A stretch of DNA of 64,000 nucleotides from the NCBI RefSeq assembly GCF_000829195.1, contig NZ_AP013294.1:2925001-2989000 (forward strand), given 5' to 3'. The notes beneath the pieces are model-generated. The model had not been told where the DNA came from, did not search any database, and worked only from the letters and a program-made list of their open reading frames with translations. Of the stretch, positions 1 through 8,882 are shown one piece after another. The translations under genes and the position numbers were made by a program. Numbering within the stretch: position 1 is the stretch's first letter; each line of letters opens with the position of its first letter. Source of the DNA: Bacillus sp. OxB-1. Its GTDB lineage: Bacteria; Bacillota; Bacilli; Bacillales_A; Planococcaceae.

Positions 1-114
1 TTCCTCAGAACCTAACACGCTTTCAGTGATTTTCTCTGAGAGGCGTTGATAGGTGGAACGCTCCATCTCTTTCAGCAATTCCAGCATCTGGTTGCGGAGA
101 AATTTTTTACTCAT
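1..114 (-). CDS. 5-formyltetrahydrofolate cyclo-ligase, N-terminal part
   Basis: Only the first 38 codons are inside the window; the gene runs off the left edge. The peptide starts MSKKFLRNQMLELL and continues with a charged helix, as in the N-terminus of 5-formyl-THF cyclo-ligases (YqgN), which convert 5-formyl-THF to 5,10-methenyl-THF using ATP. The start at 114 is the only sensible ATG. In Bacillus subtilis yqgN lies next to an rpmG gene, and here it follows rpmG on the same strand after a terminator. The call rests on the short N-terminus plus gene order, so it is moderate. Confidence 0.6.
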   Translation of the reverse strand, partial: MSKKFLRNQMLELLKEMERSTYQRLSEKITESVLGSEE

Positions 115-136
115 TACTATACCCCCAATTTGAAAT

Positions 137-165
137 GAAAAAACCAAAACCCGTGAAGGTTTTGG
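137..165 (-). terminator. rpmG terminator
   Basis: On the minus strand CCAAAACC and GGTTTTGG (plus-strand arms 158-165 and 144-151) form an 8-bp stem with a 6-nt loop followed by six Ts, directly after the rpmG stop codon. Confidence 0.85.
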
Positions 166-174
166 CCATGGCGA

Positions 175-324
175 TTATTTCGTTTCACGGTGCAAAGTTT
201 GTTTTTTGTCACGTGAGCAATATTTTTTCATTTCAAGACGTTCCGGGTTGTTACGCTTGTTTTTCTTTGAAATATAGTTGCGCTCGCCGCATTCTGTGCA
301 AGCAAGTGTAATGTTTACGCGCAT
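175..324 (-). CDS. rpmG: 50S ribosomal protein L33
   Basis: 49 residues, [20 protein letters not shown] at the N-terminus, which is the normal length and sequence of bacterial L33, a component of the large ribosomal subunit near the E site. It keeps the first CxxC (CTEC), but the second zinc knuckle is reduced to one cysteine (KKYCSRDKK instead of CxxC), so it is intermediate between zinc-binding C+ and zinc-free C- forms. GGGAGGG lies just upstream of the ATG. It is a single-gene unit with its own promoter and terminator. L33 paralogues are often zinc-regulated in Bacilli, but I see no Zur box here. Confidence 0.95.
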   Translation of the reverse strand: MRVNITLACTECGERNYISKKNKRNNPERLEMKKYCSRDKKQTLHRETK

Positions 325-388
325 TGTTATCCCTCCCACTCATCAGGAATAGTAAAAGTAATATGAGCATGATTTATACGACTTTATA

Positions 389-416
389 ATTGTACCATAT
401 CAGCTCGAGATGTCCA
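389..416 (-). promoter_or_regulatory. SigA-type promoter for rpmG
   Basis: On the minus strand TGGACA (411-416), a 16-bp spacer and TACAAT (389-394), preceded by a TGG extension. It points at rpmG, leaving a leader of roughly 60 nt. Confidence 0.6.
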
Positions 417-419
417 GTG

Positions 420-455
420 GGAAATTTGAAATTTCCTAACGGGAAGGCATATGAT
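420..455 (+). promoter_or_regulatory. Promoter and perfect palindrome upstream of the 499 gene
   Basis: A rightward promoter can be read as TTGAAA (426-431), an 18-bp spacer and TATGAT (450-455). Its -35 lies inside a perfect 8-1-8 palindrome, GGAAATTTGAAATTTCC (420-436). The palindrome also abuts the -35 of the divergent rpmG promoter, so a bound protein could affect both units. Confidence 0.45.
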
Positions 456-498
456 ACTATGGGGAAAAGGTATTTTTTTTTGGAGGATTGATCGCTCG

Positions 499-876
499 AT
501 GGATATCCCATTATTATTACTCGGCATAGGACTTATCCTGGTCATCGCTTCTTTTTTCGTCAGAGGCTCGAATGGACGTTACGCCGATGAATTGGAGAAA
601 ATTTCAATCAGCCTGCACCAAGAGACGAATCATTTGAAGAAAAGGTTGAAAACCGTAGAAGAGGAACTAATGATCGGAATTGGCGGAAGTCCCAACTTGC
701 CGGTGAATTCCACGCACGTGAAAAAAACGGCACCGAAACCGATTCACGAAATCATCGTCAATCAAATTCTTTCACTTCATGCGCAAGGTTATACGATCGG
801 CGAGATTGCCATACGTTCCTCTCTGAGCAACGAAGACGTCATCCATGTACTCAGTTCACGGGGGATGCTGAAATGA
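499..876 (+). CDS. Membrane-anchored coiled-coil protein with C-terminal HTH-like segment
   Basis: Not recognised as a named gene. An upstream in-frame ATG exists at 451, but GGAGG at 482-486 favours ATG 499, giving 125 residues. Residues 1-20 are hydrophobic (MDIPLLLLGIGLILVIASFF), followed by a basic patch, a heptad-like charged helix (about 28-60), a linker, and a C-terminal block with the layout of a small helix-turn-helix (ILSLHAQGYTIGEIAIRSSL). It looks like a membrane-tethered protein that could bind DNA or a partner. Its stop overlaps the next start (ATGA), so the two genes are translationally coupled. Confidence 0.7.
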   Translation: MDIPLLLLGIGLILVIASFFVRGSNGRYADELEKISISLHQETNHLKKRLKTVEEELMIGIGGSPNLPVNSTHVKKTAPKPIHEIIVNQILSLHAQGYTIGEIAIRSSLSNEDVIHVLSSRGMLK

Positions 877-1367
877 TGAAAGAATTGTTGCGTACGATCG
901 GAATCGGCTGTCTCGTCGCGGGTGGCGTTCTTTATTTTACAGGGCAAGCGGAAAACCCGTCCGATTCGGATTCGGAGATCCTGCAATCAAAACTGGAGAA
1001 GACCGAAGAAGAGTTGGCACGGGCGAAAGAGGCCTTGGCAATGATTCAAACCTCTTCTTCGACGGATCAGCTCCCTTCCCGCCCGGCTGAACAAGAAACA
1101 AAACGAGAACAGGCGGTGCCGCCCGGGGATGAGCAGCCAGCTTCCTCAAAAGATCCCGTTAAAACTGTCTTAGCAATACAACCCGGGTCCAATTCAACAA
1201 CCGTTTCCACTGCTTTGGAGAGGCTCGGAATCGTCAAGGATGGCAATGAATTTGAAATGTACTTGGTTTCACAAAAATTGGCCGGCAAAATCCAGATCGG
1301 AGAGTATGAGCTCGATTCGACAATGGATTACAAAACTATCGCCAGGACCATCACCTCGCCGAAATGA
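873..1367 (+). CDS. YceG/MltG-like N-terminal domain protein, exported
   Basis: 164 residues: one N-terminal transmembrane helix (about 7-23), a glutamate-rich coiled coil, a low-complexity linker, and a C-terminal stretch (VSTALERLGIVKDGNEFEMY, then GKIQIGEYELDSTMDYKTIA) resembling the LysM-like first domain of endolytic transglycosylase MltG. The catalytic domain of MltG is absent, so it is probably a peptidoglycan-associated or regulatory relative rather than a lytic enzyme. It overlaps the preceding gene by 4 nt and ends at a strong terminator. Function is inferred from partial similarity only. Confidence 0.65.
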   Translation: MMKELLRTIGIGCLVAGGVLYFTGQAENPSDSDSEILQSKLEKTEEELARAKEALAMIQTSSSTDQLPSRPAEQETKREQAVPPGDEQPASSKDPVKTVLAIQPGSNSTTVSTALERLGIVKDGNEFEMYLVSQKLAGKIQIGEYELDSTMDYKTIARTITSPK

Positions 1368-1411
1368 AAACAACACCCGCCAGGCAGCCAAAGCCGTTCG
1401 GGTGTTGTTTT
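1367..1411. terminator. Bidirectional terminator between convergent genes
   Basis: AAAACAACACCCG (1367-1379) pairs with CGGGTGTTGTTTT (1399-1411). The A and T tails serve both the rightward YceG-like gene and the leftward pbpA. Confidence 0.9.
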
Positions 1412-1412
1412 A

Positions 1413-3596
1413 CTATTTGGCAAGATCCTTTTCGTATGCCGGTTTAATCGTTATGGCAACATCCGATTCATCTTCTTGCAGCCGCTTTTCCTTCAACTCG
1501 AAATATTTCTTGACGGCCGCTTCAGCCAATGAATTATTCGGATAGGCGTAACCGCCGCTAGTATAGGTGGATACGTGCGGTACGAGGACGGCATAGGCGA
1601 TTTCAGGATTTTCATAAGGCGCGAAGCCTACGTGGGCAACCGAAATTGTCTGCGTCCCCCATAGACTGCGGTCTTCCCCTTCGTAATAACCGGATTGGGC
1701 AGTCCCTGTCTTCCCTCCTGCATCAAATCCGGCGCCATCAAAGAGGCCTCTTGCCGTCCCTCTAGGACCGTAATACGTATAATACATCCCTTGCTTCACT
1801 CTGGCGATCTCTTCATCGCTATTCGCAATCCTGTTGAGAACGACCGGTTCCATCTCTTGCAGGAGCGGTCCGAATGTCTGTCCGTCCGGAGATGGTTCGT
1901 AGACGGCTTTCAACACTTTCGGAGCGACCCGATAACCGCCGTTCGCGATGGTCGAAACATATTGGGCAAGTTGCAGCGGGGTGTACGTATCGAACTGTCC
2001 AATGGCGAAGTCCAACAGCTTACCGGGCTCCGAACGGTTCGGTTCCACTGAAATTCCAGTCACTTCTCCCGGCAAGTCGATGCCGGTCTTCACACCCAAC
2101 CCGAAAGAGGCGTAACTGTTCCGAAATTTTTCGAATGCCGCAAAGTCGATTTTCAAGCCGCCGTTCGGCACATAGGAATAGTTCCCGAGACCCATCGCGA
2201 TTTTGAACATATAGACGTTTGACGAGCGCCCGATCGCTTCTATATCAGACACTGCTACACGGCCGGAACGGTTGAAAACCGATGATTTCCTCCCCCCGCC
2301 TCTTAACAGGATCGGTTCGTCGATCTTCACTTCTCCGATCCGGGCAGCGCCGTATTGATATCCAGCCATTAAAGTCGCCATTTTGATAGTGGATCCAGCT
2401 TCATAGGCAGTGCTGAACGTCCCGAACGTATAGTCCCGGATTTCATATTTGCCCGTCTCTTTGTCTCTCACTACTTGCTTCCCGACCAACGCAAGGACTT
2501 CTCCGGTGTTCGGATTCATCATGACGACAAACGCACGATCCAACAGGCGCGTATCCGAACGCCTCTTTAATTGCAATAATTCATCGGATACCATATTTTC
2601 CACTTCGAGTTGCAGTTCGCTGTCGATGGTGAGCATCAGGTCTTTCCCTGGCTCTCCTTCTTTAACCGTTTTCGTCTCCACGACGCGCCCTGTCCGATCC
2701 TTGACATTTTTCACAATCGTCTTCTGCCCTTTTAGCAGATCCTCATAATATTGTTCGAAATAACTGCGTCCAACCCGGTCGTTGCGGGAATAATCCCTTG
2801 CCAAATAATAGTCGAGGTGGGTTCTCGGTATCCCTTCGGTCGGACTGGTGGTAGAGCCGAGTATCGCGTTGCTCGACATTTTGACACGATCCCAGTCAGT
2901 CGTCGTATTGACGCCCGGTAGATCGTCCAAACGTTCGGAAACTGCAGCGAATTCCCTTTCTGTCACATCTTTATTCTTGATGATTTGCGGGGAGAACGCA
3001 TAGCCCGTCGTCATTTCACGATAGATGGCCAGCACTTCCATGTCGGCGTCCGTCAATGTGGCCAGTTCCTCATCGGTCACCCTGTCCCGTGTCATCTGAT
3101 TGATCTGTCGTTGCACTTCCCTCTCGGTCAACGTCTTATCTTCTTTGATTTTTGCAATTTCTTTTTTCGAAACCTTTTCAGCCGCCTCTTCGCTGTTCAA
3201 CAAAATCCAGAAGTCCTTTTTGTCCCCTAATGTGACCCGCTTCGTATCCTGCTCGATCAAATCGGCGAGCTTCCGGGCAATTTTCAACATCTCTTTCGCA
3301 GTTGTCGTCGATGTTTTCGTATAGGTGATGGCATTTTTAGGGTCATTATCAACCATGATCCTGCCGACGCGGTCGAACAGCCGCCCGCGTGGCACGCTCG
3401 TATTGACCGGAATTTCCTCTTTCTTCTCAAGCTCCGTTCTGTAATCTTCCCCTTTGACGATTTGCAAATAACCGAGCCGGAAAATGAGCAATGAAAAAAG
3501 GATAAAGATGGAGAAGAACAGGAAATTCATCCGGAATGCAATATGTTTACGTTGCCTAATTTTCGCTTGATCTGCTTTTCGGATCTGTTTTTTCAT
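1413..3596 (-). CDS. pbpA: Class B penicillin-binding protein 2 (PBP2A type)
   Basis: 727 residues. A basic cytoplasmic tail and a single membrane anchor (about 24-45) are followed by a PBP dimerisation domain and a transpeptidase domain with SxxK at S402-K405 (STIK), SSN at 458-460 and KTGT at 629-632. Such enzymes cross-link peptidoglycan during lateral growth with the RodA/MreB system. Position next to sodA matches pbpA (yqgF) of Bacillus subtilis. The ATG has a GGGGGAG ribosome site. An acidic/lysine-rich insertion at about 100-190 lies in the non-catalytic part. It could equally be labelled PBP3-like, but the context favours the elongation-type PBP2A. Confidence 0.88.
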   Translation of the reverse strand: MKKQIRKADQAKIRQRKHIAFRMNFLFFSIFILFSLLIFRLGYLQIVKGEDYRTELEKKEEIPVNTSVPRGRLFDRVGRIMVDNDPKNAITYTKTSTTTAKEMLKIARKLADLIEQDTKRVTLGDKKDFWILLNSEEAAEKVSKKEIAKIKEDKTLTEREVQRQINQMTRDRVTDEELATLTDADMEVLAIYREMTTGYAFSPQIIKNKDVTEREFAAVSERLDDLPGVNTTTDWDRVKMSSNAILGSTTSPTEGIPRTHLDYYLARDYSRNDRVGRSYFEQYYEDLLKGQKTIVKNVKDRTGRVVETKTVKEGEPGKDLMLTIDSELQLEVENMVSDELLQLKRRSDTRLLDRAFVVMMNPNTGEVLALVGKQVVRDKETGKYEIRDYTFGTFSTAYEAGSTIKMATLMAGYQYGAARIGEVKIDEPILLRGGGRKSSVFNRSGRVAVSDIEAIGRSSNVYMFKIAMGLGNYSYVPNGGLKIDFAAFEKFRNSYASFGLGVKTGIDLPGEVTGISVEPNRSEPGKLLDFAIGQFDTYTPLQLAQYVSTIANGGYRVAPKVLKAVYEPSPDGQTFGPLLQEMEPVVLNRIANSDEEIARVKQGMYYTYYGPRGTARGLFDGAGFDAGGKTGTAQSGYYEGEDRSLWGTQTISVAHVGFAPYENPEIAYAVLVPHVSTYTSGGYAYPNNSLAEAAVKKYFELKEKRLQEDESDVAITIKPAYEKDLAK

Positions 3597-3685
3597 CCCG
3601 CTCCCCCTTTCCTATGTATCGATATTGAAATTACATTTCTATCAAATGCGTTTCTACCACCCTGCATTATATCATTAGAAACATA

Positions 3686-3722
3686 AAAAGCACACATCTA
3701 TAGACGATATAGATGTGTGCTT
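3686..3722 (-). terminator. sodA terminator
   Basis: A 15-bp perfect stem (3688-3702 with 3708-3722, 5-nt loop) lies just after the sodA stop codon. The T tract on the minus strand is short. Confidence 0.75.
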
Positions 3723-3737
3723 GGTTTCAAATATGGT

Positions 3738-4340
3738 TTATTTTCCGTAACGTTTTGCCACTTCGTCCCAATTGACGACATTCCAGAACGCTGAAATGTA
3801 ATCCGGGCGACGGTTTTGATAGTTCAGGTAATACGCATGCTCCCAAACGTCAAGCCCGAGCAGCGGCGTTTTGCCTTCCATCAATGGGGAGTCTTGGTTT
3901 GCAGTGGACATCACTTCAAGTTCACCATTGTTCAGAACGAGCCAAGCCCAACCGGAACCGAAACGAGTTGCACCTGCTTTCGCAAACTCTTCTTTGAATG
4001 CGTCAAAGCTGCCGAATTTCTTGTCGATCGCTTCTGCCAAAGCACCGGATGGGTTACCTCCGCCATTTGGAGAAAGGATTTGCCAGAAGAATGAGTGGTT
4101 CGCGTGGCCGCCGCCATTGTTGCGGACAGCCGTCCGTTTGTCTTCTGGAATCGCATCCATATCGGAAATAAGTTCTTCGATCGATTTGCTTAGCAATTCG
4201 TCGTTTCCTTCAAGTGCGTTGTTCAAGTTTGTGATGTACGTGTTGTGGTGTTTCGTGTGATGGATGTTCATCGTTTCTTTGTCAATGTGGGGTTCTAACG
4301 CATCGTATGCGTATGGCAATTCTGGTAAAGTGTAAGCCAT
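3738..4340 (-). CDS. sodA: Superoxide dismutase, Mn type
   Basis: 200 residues, the usual length. Metal ligands are all present: H27, H82, D164 and H168 (LDVWEHAYY), with [11 protein letters not shown] and the QDSPL glutamine region typical of Mn enzymes. It converts superoxide to peroxide and oxygen in the cytoplasm. A longer open frame reaches back to 4466, but AAGGAGG eight to nine bases before ATG 4340 and the conserved [10 protein letters not shown] start set the N-terminus. Monocistronic, with its own terminator. Confidence 0.97.
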   Translation of the reverse strand: MAYTLPELPYAYDALEPHIDKETMNIHHTKHHNTYITNLNNALEGNDELLSKSIEELISDMDAIPEDKRTAVRNNGGGHANHSFFWQILSPNGGGNPSGALAEAIDKKFGSFDAFKEEFAKAGATRFGSGWAWLVLNNGELEVMSTANQDSPLMEGKTPLLGLDVWEHAYYLNYQNRRPDYISAFWNVVNWDEVAKRYGK

Positions 4341-4437
4341 TCGTCCATTCCTCCTTGAAAATATCAATAAGTTTGCTACGTATTCAACCTTATCAAAATT
4401 GCAAAAAACGTTCAAATAAAATGGACTATCTCGAATC

Positions 4438-4920
4438 TTATCGAATAAAAATGATGAAAAGTACAATCATCAATGCCATGATTGCCCCTTTTGTGACGAC
4501 GGAGGTCAAGAACCCGACAAGCGATCCGATTCCCGTCATGAATGATTGCTTCCATCCGGAACGGGAAACGGCAAGTTCCGCGAGGACTGCTCCGAGGAAC
4601 GGCCCAACCAGGATGCCAGCGACAGGGATGAGGAAGGGGCCGACCAATAGGCCGATCGTGCTCCCCCACATGCCCGCTTTGGAACCGCCGAACTTTTTCA
4701 CTCCGACCAGATTGGACAATGTATCCGCACCGAACAACAAGACAAGGAATAATATCTGAATGACCCAGAAAAGGGCGTTCATCCCTTCGAACGAGGCGAT
4801 CCAGCCATAAAGGAGGAATCCTCCCATGATGAAGAGGGCGGATGGGATGACAGGATACACTAATCCCGCAAATGCTAGGGCAAATGATAATCCTGCTGCA
4901 ATCCATGCGATGATCTCCAC
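4438..4920 (-). CDS. DUF456 family integral membrane protein (YqgC-like)
   Basis: 160 residues, almost entirely hydrophobic, with four to five membrane helices and glycine-rich turns ([20 protein letters not shown]) characteristic of DUF456. Function is unknown. In Bacillus subtilis the homologue yqgC also sits beside sodA, so the neighbourhood is conserved. The ATG at 4920 follows AAGGGAGGGG. Confidence 0.85.
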   Translation of the reverse strand: MEIIAWIAAGLSFALAFAGLVYPVIPSALFIMGGFLLYGWIASFEGMNALFWVIQILFLVLLFGADTLSNLVGVKKFGGSKAGMWGSTIGLLVGPFLIPVAGILVGPFLGAVLAELAVSRSGWKQSFMTGIGSLVGFLTSVVTKGAIMALMIVLFIIFIR

Positions 4921-4942
4921 TTTCCGACCCCTCCCTTTTCCG

Positions 4943-6574
4943 TTATGCCCGGTTGCCTAGAATCGCTTCCGCAATATTCACTGCATGGTCCCCGATTCGC
5001 TCCAAATTCGAGACGATATCGACAAACACCATGCCGGCCTGGGCGGAACAAGCTCCTTCATTCAATCGGACGATATGATTCTTCCTGAATTTCCGCTCCA
5101 TCTTATCAATCAAGTCTTCATGCTCCGCCACATTACGAGCCAATTCGATATCATTCAGATTCAAGGATTCGACCGCCTTGGACACCGTCTCAATCGTCAA
5201 TGTAAACATTTCAGTCAAGTCTTCCATGGCATCCGGCGTCAATTTCACCCGGTTCACATCACGGAAGTCGATCAATTCAACGATGTTTTCAAAATGGTCC
5301 CCGATCCGCTCGATATCCCGAACCGTATCCATGAGCATCATATGGCGGCTCGACTCCAAAGGCGAAATGCTGACCGAGGAAATTTCGATCAAATAATCCG
5401 TAATCTTCCGATCCAGATTATTGATGGCATCTTCTATCTGATATGTGAGTTCGGCATGTTTTTTATTCCCGGTCTTCAGATACTCGAAGGACTCTTGGAG
5501 ACCTTGGACGCCGAATTCACCCATTCGGATGATCTCTTCTTTCGCTTGTCCAATTGCAACGGATGGCGATTGGTCGATGAAGTGCCGATCCAAATGCTTC
5601 GGTTTGTATTCGATGACGACATCCTCTCCAGGAATCAGTTTCGTCACGAGGAATGCCCAAGCACCGATCAAGGGAAATTGTATGATGGTGTTAGCTACGT
5701 TAAAGGAACCATGTGCAAAAGCGATCTGCATTTTACTTTCCAGTGATAACAGACTTGCAATCCACTCCACATACGCAGTGAATGGAATCAACAAGAGTAA
5801 GAAAATCACGGATCCGATCACGTTAAATAATACGTGTGTTGCGGCTGCCCGCTTAGCAGCGACGGAAGCTCCAATAGAAGCAAGGACTGCTGTAATTGTA
5901 GTTCCGATATTGTCACCAAACAATATCGGCAGTGCCGCCTGAAGGTTGACTAGGTTTTCTGAATAAAGTCCCTGTAAAATACCGACCGTTGCGCTGGAGC
6001 TTTGGACGATTACAGTGAAGACAGTCCCAACGACTACCCCAAGCAACGGATGGTCGCTCATGGAAACAGTCAAATCTGAAAATGCTTCCAGGGAACGCAA
6101 CGGCTTCATGCCGCCACTCATCAATTCCAAACCAAGGAAAAGTCCCCCGAATCCGAAGATGACTTCCCCCAAGTTCTTGATCGAATTTTTCTTGACAAAG
6201 AAGATGAGGAATGCCCCGAATGCCATAATCGGCAACGCATAGGCTCCGACATCTAAACCGATGACGAATGCCGTGATGGTTGTCCCGATATTGGCCCCCA
6301 TGATGACACCGATAGCTTGCCGCAGCTTCATAAACCCCGCACTGACCAATCCCACTGTGATTACGGTCGTACCTGAACTGGATTGGATCAGAACGGTGAC
6401 GATGATGCCGACCAAAACACCCATGAACGGGTTGGTCGTAAAACGATCGAGAATGGCGCGCAACCGATCACCGGCGGCTTTTTGCAATCCGTCCCCCATG
6501 TATTTGATAGCAAATAAAAATATCCCTAGTCCGCCTAAAAACTGGAACAGCATTTCCTGCCAGTTCAATTCCAT
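4943..6574 (-). CDS. Na+/phosphate cotransporter with C-terminal PhoU-like domain
   Basis: 543 residues. The N-terminal part holds two inverted Na/Pi cotransporter repeats, each marked by a QSSS motif (QSSSGTT 64-70 and QSSSATV 191-197), amid about nine membrane helices. From about residue 340 comes a PhoU-type helical domain (RHMMLMDTVRDIERIGDH and LERIGDHAVNIAE). This NptA/YjbB architecture exports or imports phosphate with sodium, and the PhoU part is probably regulatory. GGAGG lies 11 nt before ATG 6574. It stands alone, with no pho genes nearby. Confidence 0.9.
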   Translation of the reverse strand: MELNWQEMLFQFLGGLGIFLFAIKYMGDGLQKAAGDRLRAILDRFTTNPFMGVLVGIIVTVLIQSSSGTTVITVGLVSAGFMKLRQAIGVIMGANIGTTITAFVIGLDVGAYALPIMAFGAFLIFFVKKNSIKNLGEVIFGFGGLFLGLELMSGGMKPLRSLEAFSDLTVSMSDHPLLGVVVGTVFTVIVQSSSATVGILQGLYSENLVNLQAALPILFGDNIGTTITAVLASIGASVAAKRAAATHVLFNVIGSVIFLLLLIPFTAYVEWIASLLSLESKMQIAFAHGSFNVANTIIQFPLIGAWAFLVTKLIPGEDVVIEYKPKHLDRHFIDQSPSVAIGQAKEEIIRMGEFGVQGLQESFEYLKTGNKKHAELTYQIEDAINNLDRKITDYLIEISSVSISPLESSRHMMLMDTVRDIERIGDHFENIVELIDFRDVNRVKLTPDAMEDLTEMFTLTIETVSKAVESLNLNDIELARNVAEHEDLIDKMERKFRKNHIVRLNEGACSAQAGMVFVDIVSNLERIGDHAVNIAEAILGNRA

Positions 6575-6774
6575 CGATTAGTCAACCTCCAAAGTCCATT
6601 ATGTATTGCCAATCAATTATGCGGATATCATAAATGGATTGTAAATAGAATGAGCGTAATCTTTACAATCCCTTAACAATTCATTTTCAAAAAGTCATCA
6701 ATCTGTCGAAAATGGTTAAAATCCCTCTTTAGCGTTAGGTGATAGACTGTTGATAGATGGAGGAGGGAAACACC

Positions 6775-7272
6775 TTGAAATTTCACCAAATCTTCAAAGC
6801 GGCCATCCATGAACCGAAAAAGCTTGCAGCTTTCCGGCTTCTTCCGATCGGCAAGACGTTTCAATATGTTTTTCTGTTTGTCACGCTCTTCACTCTCATA
6901 TCTTTTATACGGTATATCCTTTCCGGGACTAGCTTATTTGAAAACTCTCCTGATGTGGAGGAGTATGGAAAATCGCTTGGCGGACTTATTTATCCAATTG
7001 CATTTTTCCTACAGCTTGTCATCAGTACATTTTATATTTTTGTACGGGTCAGCATTTTTGCCTATGCAGGCACATTGCTCGCAAAAGTATTGAAACGGCG
7101 AGGGGATTTCCGGTTCGTCTGGAGAACATCGGCCATTGCTAGCACCGTCCCTCTTTTACTGACGATGCTATTCGATTTTTTTCCCATGTTCGATTCGTAC
7201 AGTATGATTGTGACATCAGTTGTCCATTTATCTTACATCGGCGCAGCGGTCCGGTATTATCCAAAATTGTAG
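6775..7272 (+). CDS. DUF1189 family membrane protein (YqgB-like)
   Basis: 165 residues from TTG 6775; an ATG at 6757 is in frame, but AGGAGGG at 6761-6767 lies 7 nt before the TTG and overlaps that ATG, so TTG is preferred. Four to five hydrophobic helices with the N-terminal LKFHQIFKAAIHEPKKLAAF motif typical of DUF1189 proteins of Bacilli. Role unknown; the homologue yqgB also lies in this chromosomal neighbourhood. Confidence 0.8.
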   Translation: MKFHQIFKAAIHEPKKLAAFRLLPIGKTFQYVFLFVTLFTLISFIRYILSGTSLFENSPDVEEYGKSLGGLIYPIAFFLQLVISTFYIFVRVSIFAYAGTLLAKVLKRRGDFRFVWRTSAIASTVPLLLTMLFDFFPMFDSYSMIVTSVVHLSYIGAAVRYYPKL

Positions 7273-7327
7273 ATGGACGAATAGTATTTTTTCTCTCGCA
7301 TAGGGTGGATGGAGGGAGGAATACGTT

Positions 7328-7669
7328 ATGAGAATATTTATCTTAGCTTTAGTATTATTTATCACATTCCATTTTATACGGATCGACCTTGCCGAAGGGA
7401 CAATCCCTCTTGCCTCATTCATGGGCAAGGCGGAACCTTGTACCGAGGAAGCGGAAGTGGGATTCATACCGGTCATGACTGTGGATGGTGACACCATTGA
7501 ATCATTATTCGCGCTCTATCCGGATACGGAAGTGGGGTTCTTGGACCGGCTTTCCTCTTTTTATTCCTTAAACCCGCATCTTCAAAACCAGCAAATTGTA
7601 GGCGGCGAAAAAGTCAAGCTGCCTTTGACGATGGAAAGGCCGAATACTTGCTCGAAAAAGAAGGTATAA
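7328..7669 (+). CDS. Small exported protein with LysM-like fold signature
   Basis: 113 residues starting with a signal-like helix (MRIFILALVLFITFHFI). The mature part contains VDGDTIESLFALYP and YSLNPHLQNQQIVGGEKVKL, which follow the LysM pattern (hydrophobic start, serine/leucine helix, LNP, and a final Gxx-V-xLP strand), although the match is degenerate. A cell-wall-binding role is possible but unproven. GGAGGGAGG stands 8 nt before the ATG. Not recognised as a named gene. Confidence 0.65.
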   Translation: MRIFILALVLFITFHFIRIDLAEGTIPLASFMGKAEPCTEEAEVGFIPVMTVDGDTIESLFALYPDTEVGFLDRLSSFYSLNPHLQNQQIVGGEKVKLPLTMERPNTCSKKKV

Positions 7670-7720
7670 GAGGTGTCCCTTGTTTTTTCGGGAGATTGAT
7701 TCTAAAATATAGATAGTTAT

Positions 7721-7733
7721 GAGGCTAAGCCTC
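7721..7733 (+). terminator. Short hairpin before ispG
   Basis: GAGGCTAAGCCTC is a 5-bp stem with a 3-nt loop followed by GTTTATAG, between the exported-protein gene and ispG. It is short for a terminator and may be only a leader structure. Confidence 0.3.
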
Positions 7734-7757
7734 GTTTATAGAAAGGTTTGACTACAC

Positions 7758-8882
7758 ATGAGCGAAATGATTCACAGATCGAAAACGCGCCCGGTTCGTG
7801 TCGGCAATTTAACGATCGGCGGCAGCAACGAACTTTTCATTCAAAGTATGACCACTACGAAAACACATGATGTCGAAGCGACTGTCGCTGAAATCTTGCG
7901 GCTGGAAGAGGCGGGATGTCAAATCGTCCGTGTCGCTTGTCCGGATGAACGTGCAGCTTACTCCATCGGTGAAATAAAGAAGCGGATCAATATTCCGCTC
8001 GTTGTCGATATCCATTTTGATTACAAATTGGCATTGATTGCCATCGAGCAAGGAGCGGACAAGATCCGTATCAATCCTGGGAATATCGGAAGACAATCCA
8101 AGGTGGAGGCAGTGGTCAATGCGGCCAAAGCGAAAGGGATTCCAATCCGGATCGGAGTCAACGCCGGGTCGCTCGAGAAGAAAATTCTTGAAAAATACGG
8201 CTACCCGACCGCTGACGGGATGGTGGAAAGCGCCCTTCATCATATTAAAATCTTGGAGGATCTTGATTTCCATGACATTATCGTTTCGTTGAAAGCTTCT
8301 GACGTCAATTTGGCGATCGAAGCGTACCAAAAAGCGGCGGCCGCTTTCGATTACCCATTGCATCTCGGGATAACGGAATCCGGTACTTTATTTGCGGGAT
8401 CGATTAAAAGCTCGGCCGGTTTAGGTGCGTTGCTTTCTGCAGGAATCGGGAACACAATGCGCGTTTCCTTGAGCGCCGACCCTGTCCAAGAGATCAAAGT
8501 CGCCCGGGAATTGCTGAAAGTGTTCGGTCTTTCCTCCAATGCCGCTACACTGATCTCCTGCCCCACTTGCGGACGCATTGAGATTGACCTTATTTCCATC
8601 GCCAACGAAGTGGAAGAGTATATTTCCAATATTAAAGCACCAATCAAAGTGGCCGTACTCGGTTGCGCGGTGAATGGACCGGGAGAAGCCCGGGAAGCGG
8701 ACATCGGGATTGCAGGTGCACGTGGAGAAGGCCTTCTCTTCATGAAAGGGAAAACCGTCCGGAAAGTGCCTGAGGAAACGATGGTCGACGAGTTGAAGAT
8801 TGAAATCGATAAGCTGGCGGAGGAGTATTTTGAAAAGAAACGCCAGGAAGAACTGCTCCTCCAAGGCGGAAAAGTGGAATGA
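7758..8882 (+). CDS. ispG: 4-hydroxy-3-methylbut-2-enyl diphosphate synthase
   Basis: 374 residues, full length. It reductively opens methylerythritol cyclodiphosphate to HMBPP, the penultimate step of the MEP isoprenoid pathway. Cluster ligands C278 and C281 (CPTCGR) and C313 ([10 protein letters not shown]), plus E320, which binds the fourth iron, are in place. The N-terminal TIM-barrel strands ([18 protein letters not shown]) are typical. The partner ispH lies 14 kb downstream at 23105. The stop overlaps the next start (ATGA). Confidence 0.97.
   Translation: MSEMIHRSKTRPVRVGNLTIGGSNELFIQSMTTTKTHDVEATVAEILRLEEAGCQIVRVACPDERAAYSIGEIKKRINIPLVVDIHFDYKLALIAIEQGADKIRINPGNIGRQSKVEAVVNAAKAKGIPIRIGVNAGSLEKKILEKYGYPTADGMVESALHHIKILEDLDFHDIIVSLKASDVNLAIEAYQKAAAAFDYPLHLGITESGTLFAGSIKSSAGLGALLSAGIGNTMRVSLSADPVQEIKVARELLKVFGLSSNAATLISCPTCGRIEIDLISIANEVEEYISNIKAPIKVAVLGCAVNGPGEAREADIGIAGARGEGLLFMKGKTVRKVPEETMVDELKIEIDKLAEEYFEKKRQEELLLQGGKVE

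Noticed and set aside
4341..4466. N-terminal extension of SodA by 42 residues
   Set aside because: Sequence is hydrophobic and not conserved; the strong ribosome site and family start place the N-terminus at 4340.
4985..5746. 253-codon open frame on the plus strand
   Set aside because: It is antisense to the Na/Pi cotransporter, has no ribosome site and a His/Asp-rich composition typical of an antisense shadow.
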